DNA of 64,000 nt, taken from an uncultured Blautia sp. GTDB lineage: Bacteria; Bacillota; Clostridia; Lachnospirales; Lachnospiraceae. This document shows positions 7,996-16,706 of this stretch, piece by piece; the first letter of the stretch is position 1; the number at the start of each line of letters is the position of its first letter. Under the pieces are notes generated by a model. The model did no database searches and had not been told where the DNA came from. It saw nothing but the letters and a program-made list of their open reading frames with translations. A program made the position numbers and the translations under genes. The DNA is taken from contig NZ_CANTKB010000010.1 of NCBI RefSeq assembly GCF_947654165.1, positions 62,001 to 126,000 of the forward strand, written 5' to 3'.

Positions 7996-9372
7996 ATGAA
8001 TTCTGTATCAAAGAGAAATAAATACGAAATCGATATGTGCAATGGCTCGATTATGGATAAATTGATTTCGTTTTCCCTGCCCCTGATGCTGTCAGGAATC
8101 CTGCAGCTGATGTTTAATGCAGTGGATATTGTGGTGGTTGGAAGATTCAGCGGAAGCCAGGCCCTGGCAGCAGTTGGCTCAACCACTTCGCTGATCAATA
8201 TGTTTACCAACTTGTTTATTGGAGTGTCTCTTGGGGCAAATGTGCTGGCGGCCCGTTTTTATGCTTCAGGCCGTTCCAAAGAAATGTCAGAGACCGTTCA
8301 TACCTCCATTACATTTGCTCTGATTAGTGGGATTGTGATGGTATTTGTGGGGCTGTTTTTTTCCAGGTTTGCACTGGAACTTATGGCAACACCATCCGAT
8401 GTCATTGACCAGTCAGCTCTTTACATGAAGATTTATTTCCTTGGAATGCCATTTTTTATGCTGTATAATTACGGGGCTGCGATTTTAAGAGCAGTAGGAG
8501 ATACGAAACGACCCTTGTTTTTCCTGATCGTGGCAGGGCTGATCAATGCGGGACTGAATATGGTTCTGGTCATTGTATTTCACATGGGAGTTGCAGGTGT
8601 TGCCATTGCGACCGTGATTTCTCAAATGGTTTCCTGTATTTTGGTGCTGAGATGCCTTTATCAGTCAGACAGCAGTTATCAGCTTCGTTTTTCCAAACTT
8701 ACCCTAAAGAAAAATCATTTAAAGCAGATTTTTCAGGTGGGGATTCCGGCAGGGATTCAGAGTACGGTGATTAATTTTTCCAATGTGCTGCTTCAGTCTT
8801 CAGTCAACTCTTTTGGTTCTATCGCTATGGCAGGGTATACAGCAGCCAATAACATCTTTGGTTTTTTGTTTGTGGCGGTGAATTCTGTTACCCAGGCATG
8901 TATGAGTTTTACCAGCCAGAATTTCGGTGTGGGAAAATGGAAACGTATGGATAAAGTTCTGGTGGATTGTATGATTCTTTCAATCACAGTTGCAGTACTT
9001 TTAGGTGGAGGTGCTTATGTGTTCGGTCCGGAGCTTCTGCAGATTTATACAAAAGATCCACAGGTGATTCAATGCGGAGTAGAGATTCTCCTGTACACAA
9101 CCGTTACCTATTTTCTGTGTGGGCTGATGGATCTTTTTCCGGGAGCTCTGCGGGGAATGGGTCATTCAGCAGTTCCCATGTTCTTGTCTGTGATCGGAAC
9201 AGTGGGAACCCGAATCATCTGGATTTTCTGGGTGTTTCCACAGCACCGTTCTTTGGACTGGTTGTTTATTTCGTATCCGGCATCCTGGATTGCGACCATT
9301 GTCCTACAGGTACTCTGCTTCTGGTTTGTGCGTAAAAGAGTTCACAGAAAATTAAAGGCAGGAGAAGAATAA
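7996..9372 (+). CDS. MATE-family efflux transporter
   Basis: 458 residues in two homologous halves of six membrane helices. LISFSLPLMLSGILQLMFNAVDIVVVGRFSGSQALAAVGST (split over helices 1 and 2) and the matching second-half GIPAGIQSTVINFSNVLLQ are classic MatE repeats. The family exports drugs or metabolites using a Na+ or H+ gradient across the cytoplasmic membrane. GAAGGAG sits at good spacing before the ATG. It starts a plus-strand run that continues through a Tim44-like gene into a fructose PTS gene. The substrate is unknown. Confidence 0.92.
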   Translation: MNSVSKRNKYEIDMCNGSIMDKLISFSLPLMLSGILQLMFNAVDIVVVGRFSGSQALAAVGSTTSLINMFTNLFIGVSLGANVLAARFYASGRSKEMSETVHTSITFALISGIVMVFVGLFFSRFALELMATPSDVIDQSALYMKIYFLGMPFFMLYNYGAAILRAVGDTKRPLFFLIVAGLINAGLNMVLVIVFHMGVAGVAIATVISQMVSCILVLRCLYQSDSSYQLRFSKLTLKKNHLKQIFQVGIPAGIQSTVINFSNVLLQSSVNSFGSIAMAGYTAANNIFGFLFVAVNSVTQACMSFTSQNFGVGKWKRMDKVLVDCMILSITVAVLLGGGAYVFGPELLQIYTKDPQVIQCGVEILLYTTVTYFLCGLMDLFPGALRGMGHSAVPMFLSVIGTVGTRIIWIFWVFPQHRSLDWLFISYPASWIATIVLQVLCFWFVRKRVHRKLKAGEE

Positions 9373-9394
9373 AAAATATATGGCAGGAGGGGAT

Positions 9395-10162
9395 ATGAGA
9401 AAGAAAATAAGAGTGATGATCAGCATTTTGATGCTATGTTTGATGTGCAGTGTGACCGTTTCTGCCCGTGCCGGAGGTGGAGGTGGCAGCAGTTCAGGTG
9501 GAGGAGGGAGTTCTCATTCCAGTACAGGACATTCCGGCAGTACAGGAAGCCGGGTGGAGAATATAGCAGGGTTCCTGATGCAATGGATATTGATTGGAGT
9601 CAGTGCAGGAGGCGGAACGTTCCTTTTGCTGCAAAAGGCAAAAAAAGCCAGAAGGAAAAGCCGTCAGGCAATGGCATTTTTTGCACAGATGGGTGACAAC
9701 TGGGATGCAAAGGAGATTCAAAAACAGGTAGAAGAAGCATATTTTCAGATTCAGGAATGCTGGAGGAGGATGGATATTACATACGGAGCTCCCTATCTCA
9801 GTGAAGAGCTGCAAATGGAATTTAACAGCAAAATCCAATGGATGAAAGTAAAAAATGAAGAAGTGATCCAAAGAAATGTGAGGTTGTTAAGTGCCATGCC
9901 TGTTTGTGTTCAGGATGAGCCGGGAGAGGAACAGGATGTACTTTGGTATCTGATACATGGAAAAATGACAGGGTATTATATAGACAGTACCTCCAGACAG
10001 GTGATCCGGGGGAATACGAAGCCGGAAGCATTTTTTGAATACTGGAAGTTTGTTTATCGGAACAAACGCTGGGTTCTCCGAGAAATCAGACAGCAGAACG
10101 AAATGGATATTGATGCTTTCGAAAATACCCAGAGTAATATCAAGAAATTGAAGGGAAGATAG
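9395..10162 (+). CDS. Exported Tim44-like domain protein
   Basis: 255 residues from the ATG at 9395; an in-frame ATG at 9380 has a worse ribosome binding site. A signal-like N-terminus (MRKKIRVMISILMLCLMC...VSARA) is followed by a Gly/Ser-rich stretch (GGGGGSSSGGGGSSHSS), a membrane helix near residues 55-75 (FLMQWILIGVSAGGGTFLLL) and a C-terminal Tim44-like fold (VEEAYFQIQECWRRMD, YLSEEL, WVLREI). The topology resembles bacterial Tim44-like membrane proteins of unknown role. It follows the MATE gene closely and precedes the PTS gene by 14 bases, so it may be co-transcribed; no functional link is evident. Confidence 0.75.
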   Translation: MRKKIRVMISILMLCLMCSVTVSARAGGGGGSSSGGGGSSHSSTGHSGSTGSRVENIAGFLMQWILIGVSAGGGTFLLLQKAKKARRKSRQAMAFFAQMGDNWDAKEIQKQVEEAYFQIQECWRRMDITYGAPYLSEELQMEFNSKIQWMKVKNEEVIQRNVRLLSAMPVCVQDEPGEEQDVLWYLIHGKMTGYYIDSTSRQVIRGNTKPEAFFEYWKFVYRNKRWVLREIRQQNEMDIDAFENTQSNIKKLKGR

Positions 10163-10176
10163 AATGTAACGTGAAT

Positions 10177-12081
10177 ATGCGAATTACAGATTTGTTGGAT
10201 AAAAAAAGTATTTCTTTAACGGCAGCACCGGATTCTAAGCAAGAAGCACTGGATGAAGCCATAGAATTAATCATAAAGAGTGGGAAAATCCGTGATCGGG
10301 AAGCGTATCGGGCACAGGTATACCATAGAGAAGAAGAAGGAAGTACCGGGATCGGACGAGGGCTGGCAGTTCCCCATGGGAAATGCGATGCTGTTGTGGA
10401 GCTGGCCCTTGCAGCGATGGTGATACCTCAGGGAGTGGAGTTTGATGCTCTGGATCAAAAGCCGGTACAGTTGCTTTTTCTGATTGCAGCACCGGATACG
10501 AAGGAAAATATTCATCTGAAGTTGTTGAGCAGATTATCAGCCTTGCTTATGGATAAAGCATTTGCAGAGCAGTTGAAGAAGGCATCTGATACAGAGGAGT
10601 TTCTCAGACTCATTGACGAGGCAGAGGAAAGAAATCAGAGCAGGAAAAAAGCAGCGAAACCCATGCAGATACAAGAAAAGAAAAAGAAAATCCTGGCGGT
10701 CACATCCTGTCCTACTGGGATTGCTCATACATATATGGCAGAAGAAGGATTAGAAAAGGCAGCAGAGGGAAAACACTGCATGATAAAAGTAGAGACAAGA
10801 GGTGCGGAAGGGACAAAGAATCTCTTGACGAAAGAGGAGATTCAGGAAGCTGACGGTATCATTGTGGCTGCAGATATCAAGGTACCCATGGAAAGATTCA
10901 TAGGAAAAAAAGTTCTTATTTGTCAGGTATCAGATGGAATCAGTAAGGCAGAACAGTTGATCGATCAGATACTGGAAGGGGAAATTCCTGTTTTTGAAGG
11001 AGAGGATACAGCAGGAAAGCCCACAGGCAAAGCATGGCACAGAGTTTATATGCATCTGATGAATGGGATATCCCATATGCTGCCCTTTGTTGTGGGCGGT
11101 GGGCTGTTGGTTGCACTGGCTTTTATGATTGATAGTTTTTGTGTAGATGTTCCGGCACTTTCGGAAGAGGTGAGAGCGAAGTTCGGTTCCATTACGCCTT
11201 TTGCGGCAGGCATTAAAGGAATCGGAGATGCTGCTTTAGGATTAATGCTTCCTGTTTTGGCTGGATATATTGCCTTTAGCATAGCGGACAGGCCGGGGCT
11301 CGCTCCTGGTTTTGTGGGAGGGGTGATTGCCTCTTACGGAAAATCAGGATTTATGGGAGCATTGGCTGCCGGTTTTCTGGCAGGATATCTGATGCGGGCT
11401 GCAAAACGACTGACTGTTCGAAGCATCCCGGTATTACAGAGAATTGCACCTGTGTTGTTATATCCTTTTGGTGGAATCCTTATGATGGGATTGCTTATGA
11501 AGCTTCTTGTGGAGCCTCCGGTGGGGGCAATTAATATAGCATTGCATGCGGCACTGAATGGAATGGGAGATTCCAGTAAGATCCTTTTGGGAATCATTGT
11601 TGCAAGTATGATGGCAACCGATATGGGAGGTCCCTGCAATAAGGCTGCTTATGTATTTGGAACAGCGTCCATTGCTGCGGGAGATTATGATATTATGGCG
11701 GCTGTGATGCTGGGAGGAATGGTTTCTCCCTGTGCCATTGCACTATCGACGATTTTGTTTCCGGCCAACTTTACAAAAGATGAGAGGAAATCTGCACCTA
11801 TGAATTTCATTATGGGCCTGTCTTTTGTTACAGAAGGGGCGATTCCCTTTGCAGCAGCACATCCCTTTCAGGTGATTCCTGCCTGTATGGCAGGTGCAGG
11901 TGTATCCGGGGCATTATCTATGATGTTTGGATGTACCATGATGGCCCCCAATGGAGGAATATTTGTTTTCCCGGTCGCAGAACATTCGATGTTGTATTTT
12001 GTGGCATTAACGGCAGGAACTATTGTGGGTGCGGTTCTTTTGGGAATTCTGAAGAAACCTGTGAGAGAAAGTGTGGAATGA
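10177..12081 (+). CDS. PTS fructose-type transporter subunit EIIABC (first copy)
   Basis: 634 residues in the order IIA-IIB-IIC. IIA has the phospho-His in GRGLAVPHGKCDAV near residue 67, IIB the phospho-Cys in AVTSCPTGIAHTYMAEEGLE near 177, and IIC begins near 285 with HLMNGISHMLPFVVGGGLLVA. It takes up and phosphorylates a fructose-like sugar at the membrane. The start is ambiguous: GTG at 10171 or ATG at 10177; ATG is chosen by comparison with the second copy, which begins MRITDLLDKRSI. It is paralogous to the protein at 14759 but lies outside the fru operon, with no kinase of its own. Confidence 0.92.
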   Translation: MRITDLLDKKSISLTAAPDSKQEALDEAIELIIKSGKIRDREAYRAQVYHREEEGSTGIGRGLAVPHGKCDAVVELALAAMVIPQGVEFDALDQKPVQLLFLIAAPDTKENIHLKLLSRLSALLMDKAFAEQLKKASDTEEFLRLIDEAEERNQSRKKAAKPMQIQEKKKKILAVTSCPTGIAHTYMAEEGLEKAAEGKHCMIKVETRGAEGTKNLLTKEEIQEADGIIVAADIKVPMERFIGKKVLICQVSDGISKAEQLIDQILEGEIPVFEGEDTAGKPTGKAWHRVYMHLMNGISHMLPFVVGGGLLVALAFMIDSFCVDVPALSEEVRAKFGSITPFAAGIKGIGDAALGLMLPVLAGYIAFSIADRPGLAPGFVGGVIASYGKSGFMGALAAGFLAGYLMRAAKRLTVRSIPVLQRIAPVLLYPFGGILMMGLLMKLLVEPPVGAINIALHAALNGMGDSSKILLGIIVASMMATDMGGPCNKAAYVFGTASIAAGDYDIMAAVMLGGMVSPCAIALSTILFPANFTKDERKSAPMNFIMGLSFVTEGAIPFAAAHPFQVIPACMAGAGVSGALSMMFGCTMMAPNGGIFVFPVAEHSMLYFVALTAGTIVGAVLLGILKKPVRESVE

Positions 12082-12173
12082 TGAATTTAAAAGACTTGGA
12101 ATACTCTAAAGTAGTCTGTGAGCAAAAAAGCATCACCAGAATCGAAGAAAAGAGAGCAGCATTGGGAATTTGA
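12081..12173 (+). pseudogene. LysR-type regulator N-terminal remnant
   Basis: A 30-codon frame, MNLKDLEYSKVVCEQKSITR then IEEKRAALGI. The first 20 residues match the start of LysR-type regulators (MNLKDLEYFK..CEEKSITRAAE), after which the recognition helix should follow. Instead the frame ends at once. Its ATG overlaps the PTS stop codon. I read it as the stub of a deleted regulator rather than a functional peptide; a coincidental short frame is possible. Confidence 0.5.
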
Positions 12174-12178
12174 TCAAA

Positions 12179-12226
12179 ATGTAAACTGTAATATCAAAAT
12201 AGGTTGACAATTAAAGGGGCATATGA
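12179..12226 (+). promoter_or_regulatory. bioY promoter with candidate BirA operator
   Basis: The arms ATGTAAACT (12179-12187) and GGTTGACAA (12202-12210) form an imperfect inverted repeat like the BirA box (TTGTAAACC / GGTTTACAA, about 14-16 bases apart). The right arm contains the -35 TTGACA (12204-12209), and a -10-like TAAAGT lies about 17 bases further on. A biotin-responsive repressor here fits the following bioY gene. Confidence 0.5.
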
Positions 12227-12261
12227 TAAAGTAAACACGAAAAAAAGAAGAAGGAGTGTTT

Positions 12262-12831
12262 ATGGATATGACAACAGCCGTACATGAGCAGAAAAAAAGT
12301 AAAACCTATGACATGGTATACATTAGTATTTTTACCGTTATTATTGCAGTTTGTTCCTGGATTTCCATTCCTACGACTGTGCCGGTCACTTTGCAGACCT
12401 TTGGAGTTTTTGCAGCAGTTGGTATTTTGGGAGGACGCAGGGGAACGATGTCTGTTCTGCTATATATCCTTTTAGGGGCTGTGGGATTGCCGGTGTTTTC
12501 TGGATTTTCAGGAGGAATCGGAAGGCTGACAGGAAATACAGGGGGATATATTGTTGGATTCTTATTTTCCGCCCTTTTGATGTGGGGTATGGAGGTGCTG
12601 TTTGGAAAGAGCAGACTGGTACTGGGAATTTCCATGGTTCTCGGACTTCTGGTATGTTATGCAGTCGGAACAGCATGGTTTATGATCGTTTACGCAGGAG
12701 GAACAGGTTCTGTGGGAATCATGACGGTTTTAGGATGGTGTGTCATTCCTTTTATCGTACCGGATCTTTTGAAGATTGCTGTCGCATTGTTGGTCAGCAA
12801 ACGAGTGGCAGGAGCCGTGAAAATCAGATAA
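12262..12831 (+). CDS. bioY: BioY biotin transporter (ECF S component)
   Basis: 189 residues from the ATG at 12262, five bases after AAGGAG. Six hydrophobic segments carry the BioY pattern: ISIPTTVPVTLQTFGVFAAVGILGG, LYILLGAVGLPVFSGFSGGIG, then TGGYIVGFLFSALL. BioY is the substrate-binding membrane subunit that, alone or with the shared ECF ATPases, imports biotin. No ECF energising genes are nearby. A candidate BirA box overlaps its promoter. Upstream sits a LysR stub and downstream a broken VanY gene, so this is a rearranged stretch. Confidence 0.92.
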   Translation: MDMTTAVHEQKKSKTYDMVYISIFTVIIAVCSWISIPTTVPVTLQTFGVFAAVGILGGRRGTMSVLLYILLGAVGLPVFSGFSGGIGRLTGNTGGYIVGFLFSALLMWGMEVLFGKSRLVLGISMVLGLLVCYAVGTAWFMIVYAGGTGSVGIMTVLGWCVIPFIVPDLLKIAVALLVSKRVAGAVKIR

Positions 12832-12862
12832 AAATAGGGTGCTGACTTTTTATAACACGTTT

Positions 12863-12897
12863 CTTAGGAAAATCTTAGGAATTACTTAACTTAATAG
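12863..12897 (+). promoter_or_regulatory. Candidate response-regulator boxes: three hexamers at 11-base period
   Basis: CTTAGG (12863), CTTAGG (12874) and CTTAAC (12885) recur every 11 bases, each separated by five A/T-rich bases, immediately before TTAATAGTAAA, a -10-like stretch. A very similar pair lies upstream of the glycosyltransferase operon at 2936. The layout is that of OmpR/PhoB-family sites. No such regulator gene is in the window, so the assignment is inference. Confidence 0.45.
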
Positions 12898-12907
12898 TAA
12901 AGTCTCG

Positions 12908-12952
12908 AATGCCTTTTTACGGTAACATGATTACGGTAAAAAGGCATTTTTT
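12908..12952 (+). terminator. Hairpin terminator or leader attenuator before the VanY remnant
   Basis: An 18-base stem with one mismatch (AATGCCTTTTTACGGTAA / TTACGGTAAAAAGGCATT) and a T-run. It can end the bioY transcript, but it also lies only about 10 bases after the -10-like sequence of the CTTAGG-box promoter, so a transcript from there would begin with it. Confidence 0.8.
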
Positions 12953-12988
12953 GTCATACAAAAATTTAGGAGAGGAAGGAAAAGATTT

Positions 12989-13634
12989 ATGAAAAAAAGA
13001 AACCGGAAGCATCATGTAAAACGAAGAAAGGTGAATTCTGTTTTTATTCTTGTTATGATGATAATCGCTGCCCTTTTGATTTTTTACGCAAAAGAAGTAC
13101 AAGGACATGTTGTCCTTACTGCACCGGTCAGTGACCATATCCCCGTCAGTGACAGGGAATGGAATTTAACTTTAGTAAATAAGTGGAATGGGATTCAGGA
13201 TCAGTATGAAATTGATCTTGTAAAGGTTCCGGGTGGAGAAAAAGTTGACAAGAGGATTTATGAACCGCTTATGGAGATGTTAGAAGATGCAAAAGAAGAG
13301 AATTGGAATCAACTGTAAAATTGCGGACTACAAACAGGAGGGATATTCAGAGAAAGAAGCGATCATGCATGCTGAACAATGGGTTGCAGTACCGGGGTAT
13401 AGTGAACATCAGTTGGGAATTGCAGTGGATCTCAACGGTGCGTCCTATGATCTTTATTTTTGGCTTCAGGAAAACAGCTATAAATACGGCTTCATCTTTC
13501 ATTATCCCGGAGATAAAACTGACATTACAGGTACGGCCGAGGAAGTATGGCATTATCGATATGTTGGAGTAGAGGCAGCAACACACATGTATGAACAGGG
13601 ACTTTGTCTGGAAGAATATCTTGAACAGAAGTAA
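12989..13634 (+). pseudogene. Disrupted VanY-type D-Ala-D-Ala carboxypeptidase
   Basis: Two partial frames make one protein. Frame 1 (12989-13318) gives a basic start, a membrane anchor (VFILVMMIIAALLIFYA) and the N-terminal domain down to KEENWNQL, then TAA. Frame 2 resumes at once with KIADYKQEGYSEKEA and includes the metal/catalytic motifs SEHQLGIAVDLNG and EEVWHYRY of the VanY (peptidase M15) family. The segment that should hold the conserved (S/G)xYRS..Q region between these blocks is absent, so an out-of-frame deletion near 13315 is more likely than a simple sequencing slip. The intact enzyme would trim cell-wall stem peptides outside the membrane. Frame 2 alone lacks signal and anchor. 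Confidence 0.82.
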
Positions 13635-13767
13635 ACCGTTTTTTTTTGATGAATATATGTGAACGAATAAGGGAAAAACTAGATTAAAAACGAGATTAAA
13701 TATGAACGATAATGATTGATTGTGAAAAATATATAAAAAATGGAGAAAATATTGTGAATTAATATGA

Positions 13768-13796
13768 TTGAAAATGAATGAAAATGACTGTATAAT
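13768..13796 (+). promoter_or_regulatory. fru operon promoter with repeated operator
   Basis: TTGAAA (13768-13773), 17 bases and TATAAT (13791-13796). Within it TGAAAATGA occurs twice at a 10-base step (13769 and 13779), filling the region between -35 and -10. DeoR-family sugar regulators often bind such direct repeats, and one is encoded at the end of this operon. The remaining 13635-13760 gap is AT-rich with further loose TGATT/TGAA repeats and no gene. Confidence 0.55.
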
Positions 13797-13832
13797 ACAA
13801 GCATAAAGAAAAGAGACAGGAGGTAAGAAAAG

Positions 13833-14741
13833 ATGGTTTACACAGTTACCTTTAATCCTTCTCTGGATTACATTATTTCTTTGCAGGGATTTCAGATGGG
13901 ATTGACCAACAGAACCAGGGAAGAACAGATGCTTCCGGGTGGTAAAGGAATCAATGTTTCCACGGTACTTCAGAATCTGGGGATTGAAAACACAGCATTG
14001 GGATTTACGGCAGGATTTACCGGACAGGAAATTGAGCGTATGGTAAGCGAGATTGGATTCCAATGCGATTTTATCAGAACAAGAACGGGATTTTCCAGAA
14101 TTAACGTAAAATTGAAAGATTATGACGGAACAGAGATAAACGGAATGGGACCTGTGATTCAAGAAGAAGAAGCAGAAGATCTGATGGAAAAACTCAGAGG
14201 ACTGCAGGAAGGAGATGTGCTGGTCCTGGCAGGAAGCATACCGGAAAGTCTTCCGGATTCTATTTATCGTGATATTCTGGCAGAACTTCAGGGGGAAGGA
14301 ATTCTCTTTGTTGTGGATGCTACCAAGGATCTGCTTTTAAATGTATTGGAATATCAGCCGTTTTTGATCAAACCAAACAATCATGAGCTTGGAGAGATTT
14401 TTGATGTGGAATTAAAGACCAGAGAGTCTGTGATTCCTTATGCGAAAAAACTTCAGGAGAAAGGTGCCAGAAATGTACTGGTATCCATGGCAGGAGCAGG
14501 AGCTGTCCTGGCAGCGGAAAACGGAGAGGTGTATATGCTTCCGGCACCAAAAGGAACATTGGTGAATGCAGTGGGGGCAGGAGATTCCATGGTGGCAGGC
14601 TTTCTTGCCGGATGGTTAGAACATCAATCGTATTCCCATGCGTTTCGTATGGGAGTTGCAGCAGGAAGTGCCAGTGCATTTTCCCAATTGCTGGCTACCA
14701 GAGAAGAGATAGAGGAAATTTACAGACAATTAGAAGAGTAG
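13833..14741 (+). CDS. fruK: 1-phosphofructokinase
   Basis: 302 residues of the PfkB/ribokinase fold. The signature MLPGGKGINVSTVLQNLG is near residues 31-48, and the catalytic Asp lies in VNAVGAGDSMVAGFLAGW near 250. It phosphorylates fructose 1-phosphate from the PTS to fructose 1,6-bisphosphate in the cytoplasm. CAGGAGGTAAG precedes the ATG. It heads a five-gene unit (fruK, EIIABC, HPr, enzyme I, DeoR regulator) behind a promoter with operator-like repeats. Tagatose 6-phosphate kinase is the alternative in this family, but the next gene supports fructose. Confidence 0.93.
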   Translation: MVYTVTFNPSLDYIISLQGFQMGLTNRTREEQMLPGGKGINVSTVLQNLGIENTALGFTAGFTGQEIERMVSEIGFQCDFIRTRTGFSRINVKLKDYDGTEINGMGPVIQEEEAEDLMEKLRGLQEGDVLVLAGSIPESLPDSIYRDILAELQGEGILFVVDATKDLLLNVLEYQPFLIKPNNHELGEIFDVELKTRESVIPYAKKLQEKGARNVLVSMAGAGAVLAAENGEVYMLPAPKGTLVNAVGAGDSMVAGFLAGWLEHQSYSHAFRMGVAAGSASAFSQLLATREEIEEIYRQLEE

Positions 14742-14758
14742 AAAGAAGGAGAAAATCT

Positions 14759-16675
14759 ATGCGGATAACAGATTTACTGGATAAAAGAAGTATTTCACTG
14801 GATGCATCCCCGGCTTCGAAACAGGAAGCTCTGGATCAGGCAGTCGCATTGATGGTTAAGAGCGGAAAAATCCGTGATGAAGAAGCTTATCGAAAACAGG
14901 TATATTTAAGAGAAGAAGAAAGTACCACAGGTATTGGAGAAGGAATTGCGATTCCTCACGGAAAATGTGATGCAGTTGTAAAACCTGGTCTGGCTGCCAT
15001 GGTGGTAAAAAATGGTGTAGATTTTGATTCCCTGGACGGAGAACCGGTTCATTTGATCTTTCTGATTGCGGCACCGAATACAGAGGACAATATTCACGTT
15101 GATGTGTTAAGTAAACTTTCCGTACTCATGATGGACGAAACGTTTGTAGAAAAGTTAAGACAGGCAAAAAGTGTGGAAGAATTTCTGCAGATCGTGGATG
15201 ATGCAGATGACGAAAAACCAGATTTGGATCAGCAGTTAGCAGCACAAAATGAAGTATCGGCAGAGGAAAAAGCCTGTAAGATTCTGGCAGTCACTTCTTG
15301 CCCCACCGGTATCGCACATACGTATATGGCAGCAGAAGGACTGGAGAAGGCAGCGAGAGCGAAGGATTGTTTCATCAAAGTAGAAACAAGAGGTTCCGGT
15401 GGTGCTAAAAATGTACTTACCGATCAGGAAATACAGGATGCTGACTGTATTATCGTTGCGGCTTATGCCAAAGTTCCCATGGATCGTTTTCACGGAAAGA
15501 AACTGATCGAATGCCAGGTGTCGGATGGAATCAGTAAGGCAGATCAGTTGATTGAACGTGCTATGAAGGGAGATGCACCTGTTTATCAGGCAGGAAATCC
15601 GAAGGCGGCTTCTTCGGAAAAAGCATCGGGAGGGGCAGGACACAGAGTGTACATGCAGCTTATGAACGGAGTGTCTCATATGCTTCCGTTTGTTGTAGGA
15701 GGTGGAATTCTCATTGCCCTTGCCTTTTTGATCGATGGTCTGTCTGTGGATATGAATGCTCTGTCCGCAGAAGCCAGAGCAAATTTTGGTACGATCACTC
15801 CGGTTGCTGCTACCTTAAAAGGAATCGGTGATGTTGCATTTGGATTTATGCTTCCGATCTTAGCAGGATTTATTGCTATGAGCATTGGCGACAGACCGGG
15901 GCTTGCACTTGGTTTTGTAGGCGGCATGATGGCGGCAAATGGAAAATCAGGTTTTCTGGGAGCGTTAGCGGCCGGTTTTCTGGCAGGATACTTGATTCAG
16001 CTTTTAAGGAAAGTGTTTGACAGACTGCCAAAGGCCATTGAAAAGATAGCACCCGTTCTGCTGTATCCCTTTGTGGGAATCCTGCTGATGGGACTGATCA
16101 TGAATTTTATTATCGAGCCTCCGATCGGCGCTCTGAATACAGCATTAAATACAGCATTGACCAATATGGGAGGTTCCAGTAAAATAATATTAGGTATGGT
16201 TGTTGCAGGAATGATGTCCATTGATATGGGCGGTCCATTTAACAAAGCAGCATATGTTTTCGGAACTGCTTCCATTGCTGCGGGTAATTATGATATTATG
16301 GCGGCAGTTATGATCGGTGGTATGGTTCCGCCATGTGCAATCGCACTGGCAACGCTTTTGTTTAAGAATAAGTTTACCAGAGAAGAAAGAGAATCCGGTC
16401 CTGTAAACTTTATTATGGGTCTTGCATTCATCACAGAGGGAGCTATTCCTTTTGCGGCATCTGACCCTCTTCGTGTACTGCCGTCCTGTGTGGCAGGAGC
16501 AGCAACAGCAGGAGCACTGTCCATGGCTTTTGGTTGTACATTGATGGCACCACACGGTGGGATCTTCGTATCCCCTGTAGTAGAGCATGCTCTGATGTAT
16601 CTGGTATCTCTGGTGATCGGAACTGTGGCAGGAGCTCTGCTTCTTGGTGTTTTAAAGAAAAAAGTAACAGAATAA
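14759..16675 (+). CDS. fruA: PTS fructose transporter subunit EIIABC (second copy)
   Basis: 638 residues from the ATG at 14759 (AAGGAG upstream); the open frame extends back into fruK without a start signal. Domain order is IIA (phospho-His in GEGIAIPHGKCDAV near 67), IIB (phospho-Cys in AVTSCPTGIAHTYMAAEGLE near 180) and IIC (from QLMNGVSHMLPFVVGGGILIA near 301). It imports fructose as fructose 1-phosphate. It is placed between its kinase and dedicated HPr and enzyme I genes. It is closely similar in layout and length to the EIIABC at 10177, indicating a duplication. Confidence 0.95.
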   Translation: MRITDLLDKRSISLDASPASKQEALDQAVALMVKSGKIRDEEAYRKQVYLREEESTTGIGEGIAIPHGKCDAVVKPGLAAMVVKNGVDFDSLDGEPVHLIFLIAAPNTEDNIHVDVLSKLSVLMMDETFVEKLRQAKSVEEFLQIVDDADDEKPDLDQQLAAQNEVSAEEKACKILAVTSCPTGIAHTYMAAEGLEKAARAKDCFIKVETRGSGGAKNVLTDQEIQDADCIIVAAYAKVPMDRFHGKKLIECQVSDGISKADQLIERAMKGDAPVYQAGNPKAASSEKASGGAGHRVYMQLMNGVSHMLPFVVGGGILIALAFLIDGLSVDMNALSAEARANFGTITPVAATLKGIGDVAFGFMLPILAGFIAMSIGDRPGLALGFVGGMMAANGKSGFLGALAAGFLAGYLIQLLRKVFDRLPKAIEKIAPVLLYPFVGILLMGLIMNFIIEPPIGALNTALNTALTNMGGSSKIILGMVVAGMMSIDMGGPFNKAAYVFGTASIAAGNYDIMAAVMIGGMVPPCAIALATLLFKNKFTREERESGPVNFIMGLAFITEGAIPFAASDPLRVLPSCVAGAATAGALSMAFGCTLMAPHGGIFVSPVVEHALMYLVSLVIGTVAGALLLGVLKKKVTE

Positions 16676-16706
16676 AAAGAAAGGTTTATATAAGGAGGAA
16701 AAAATC

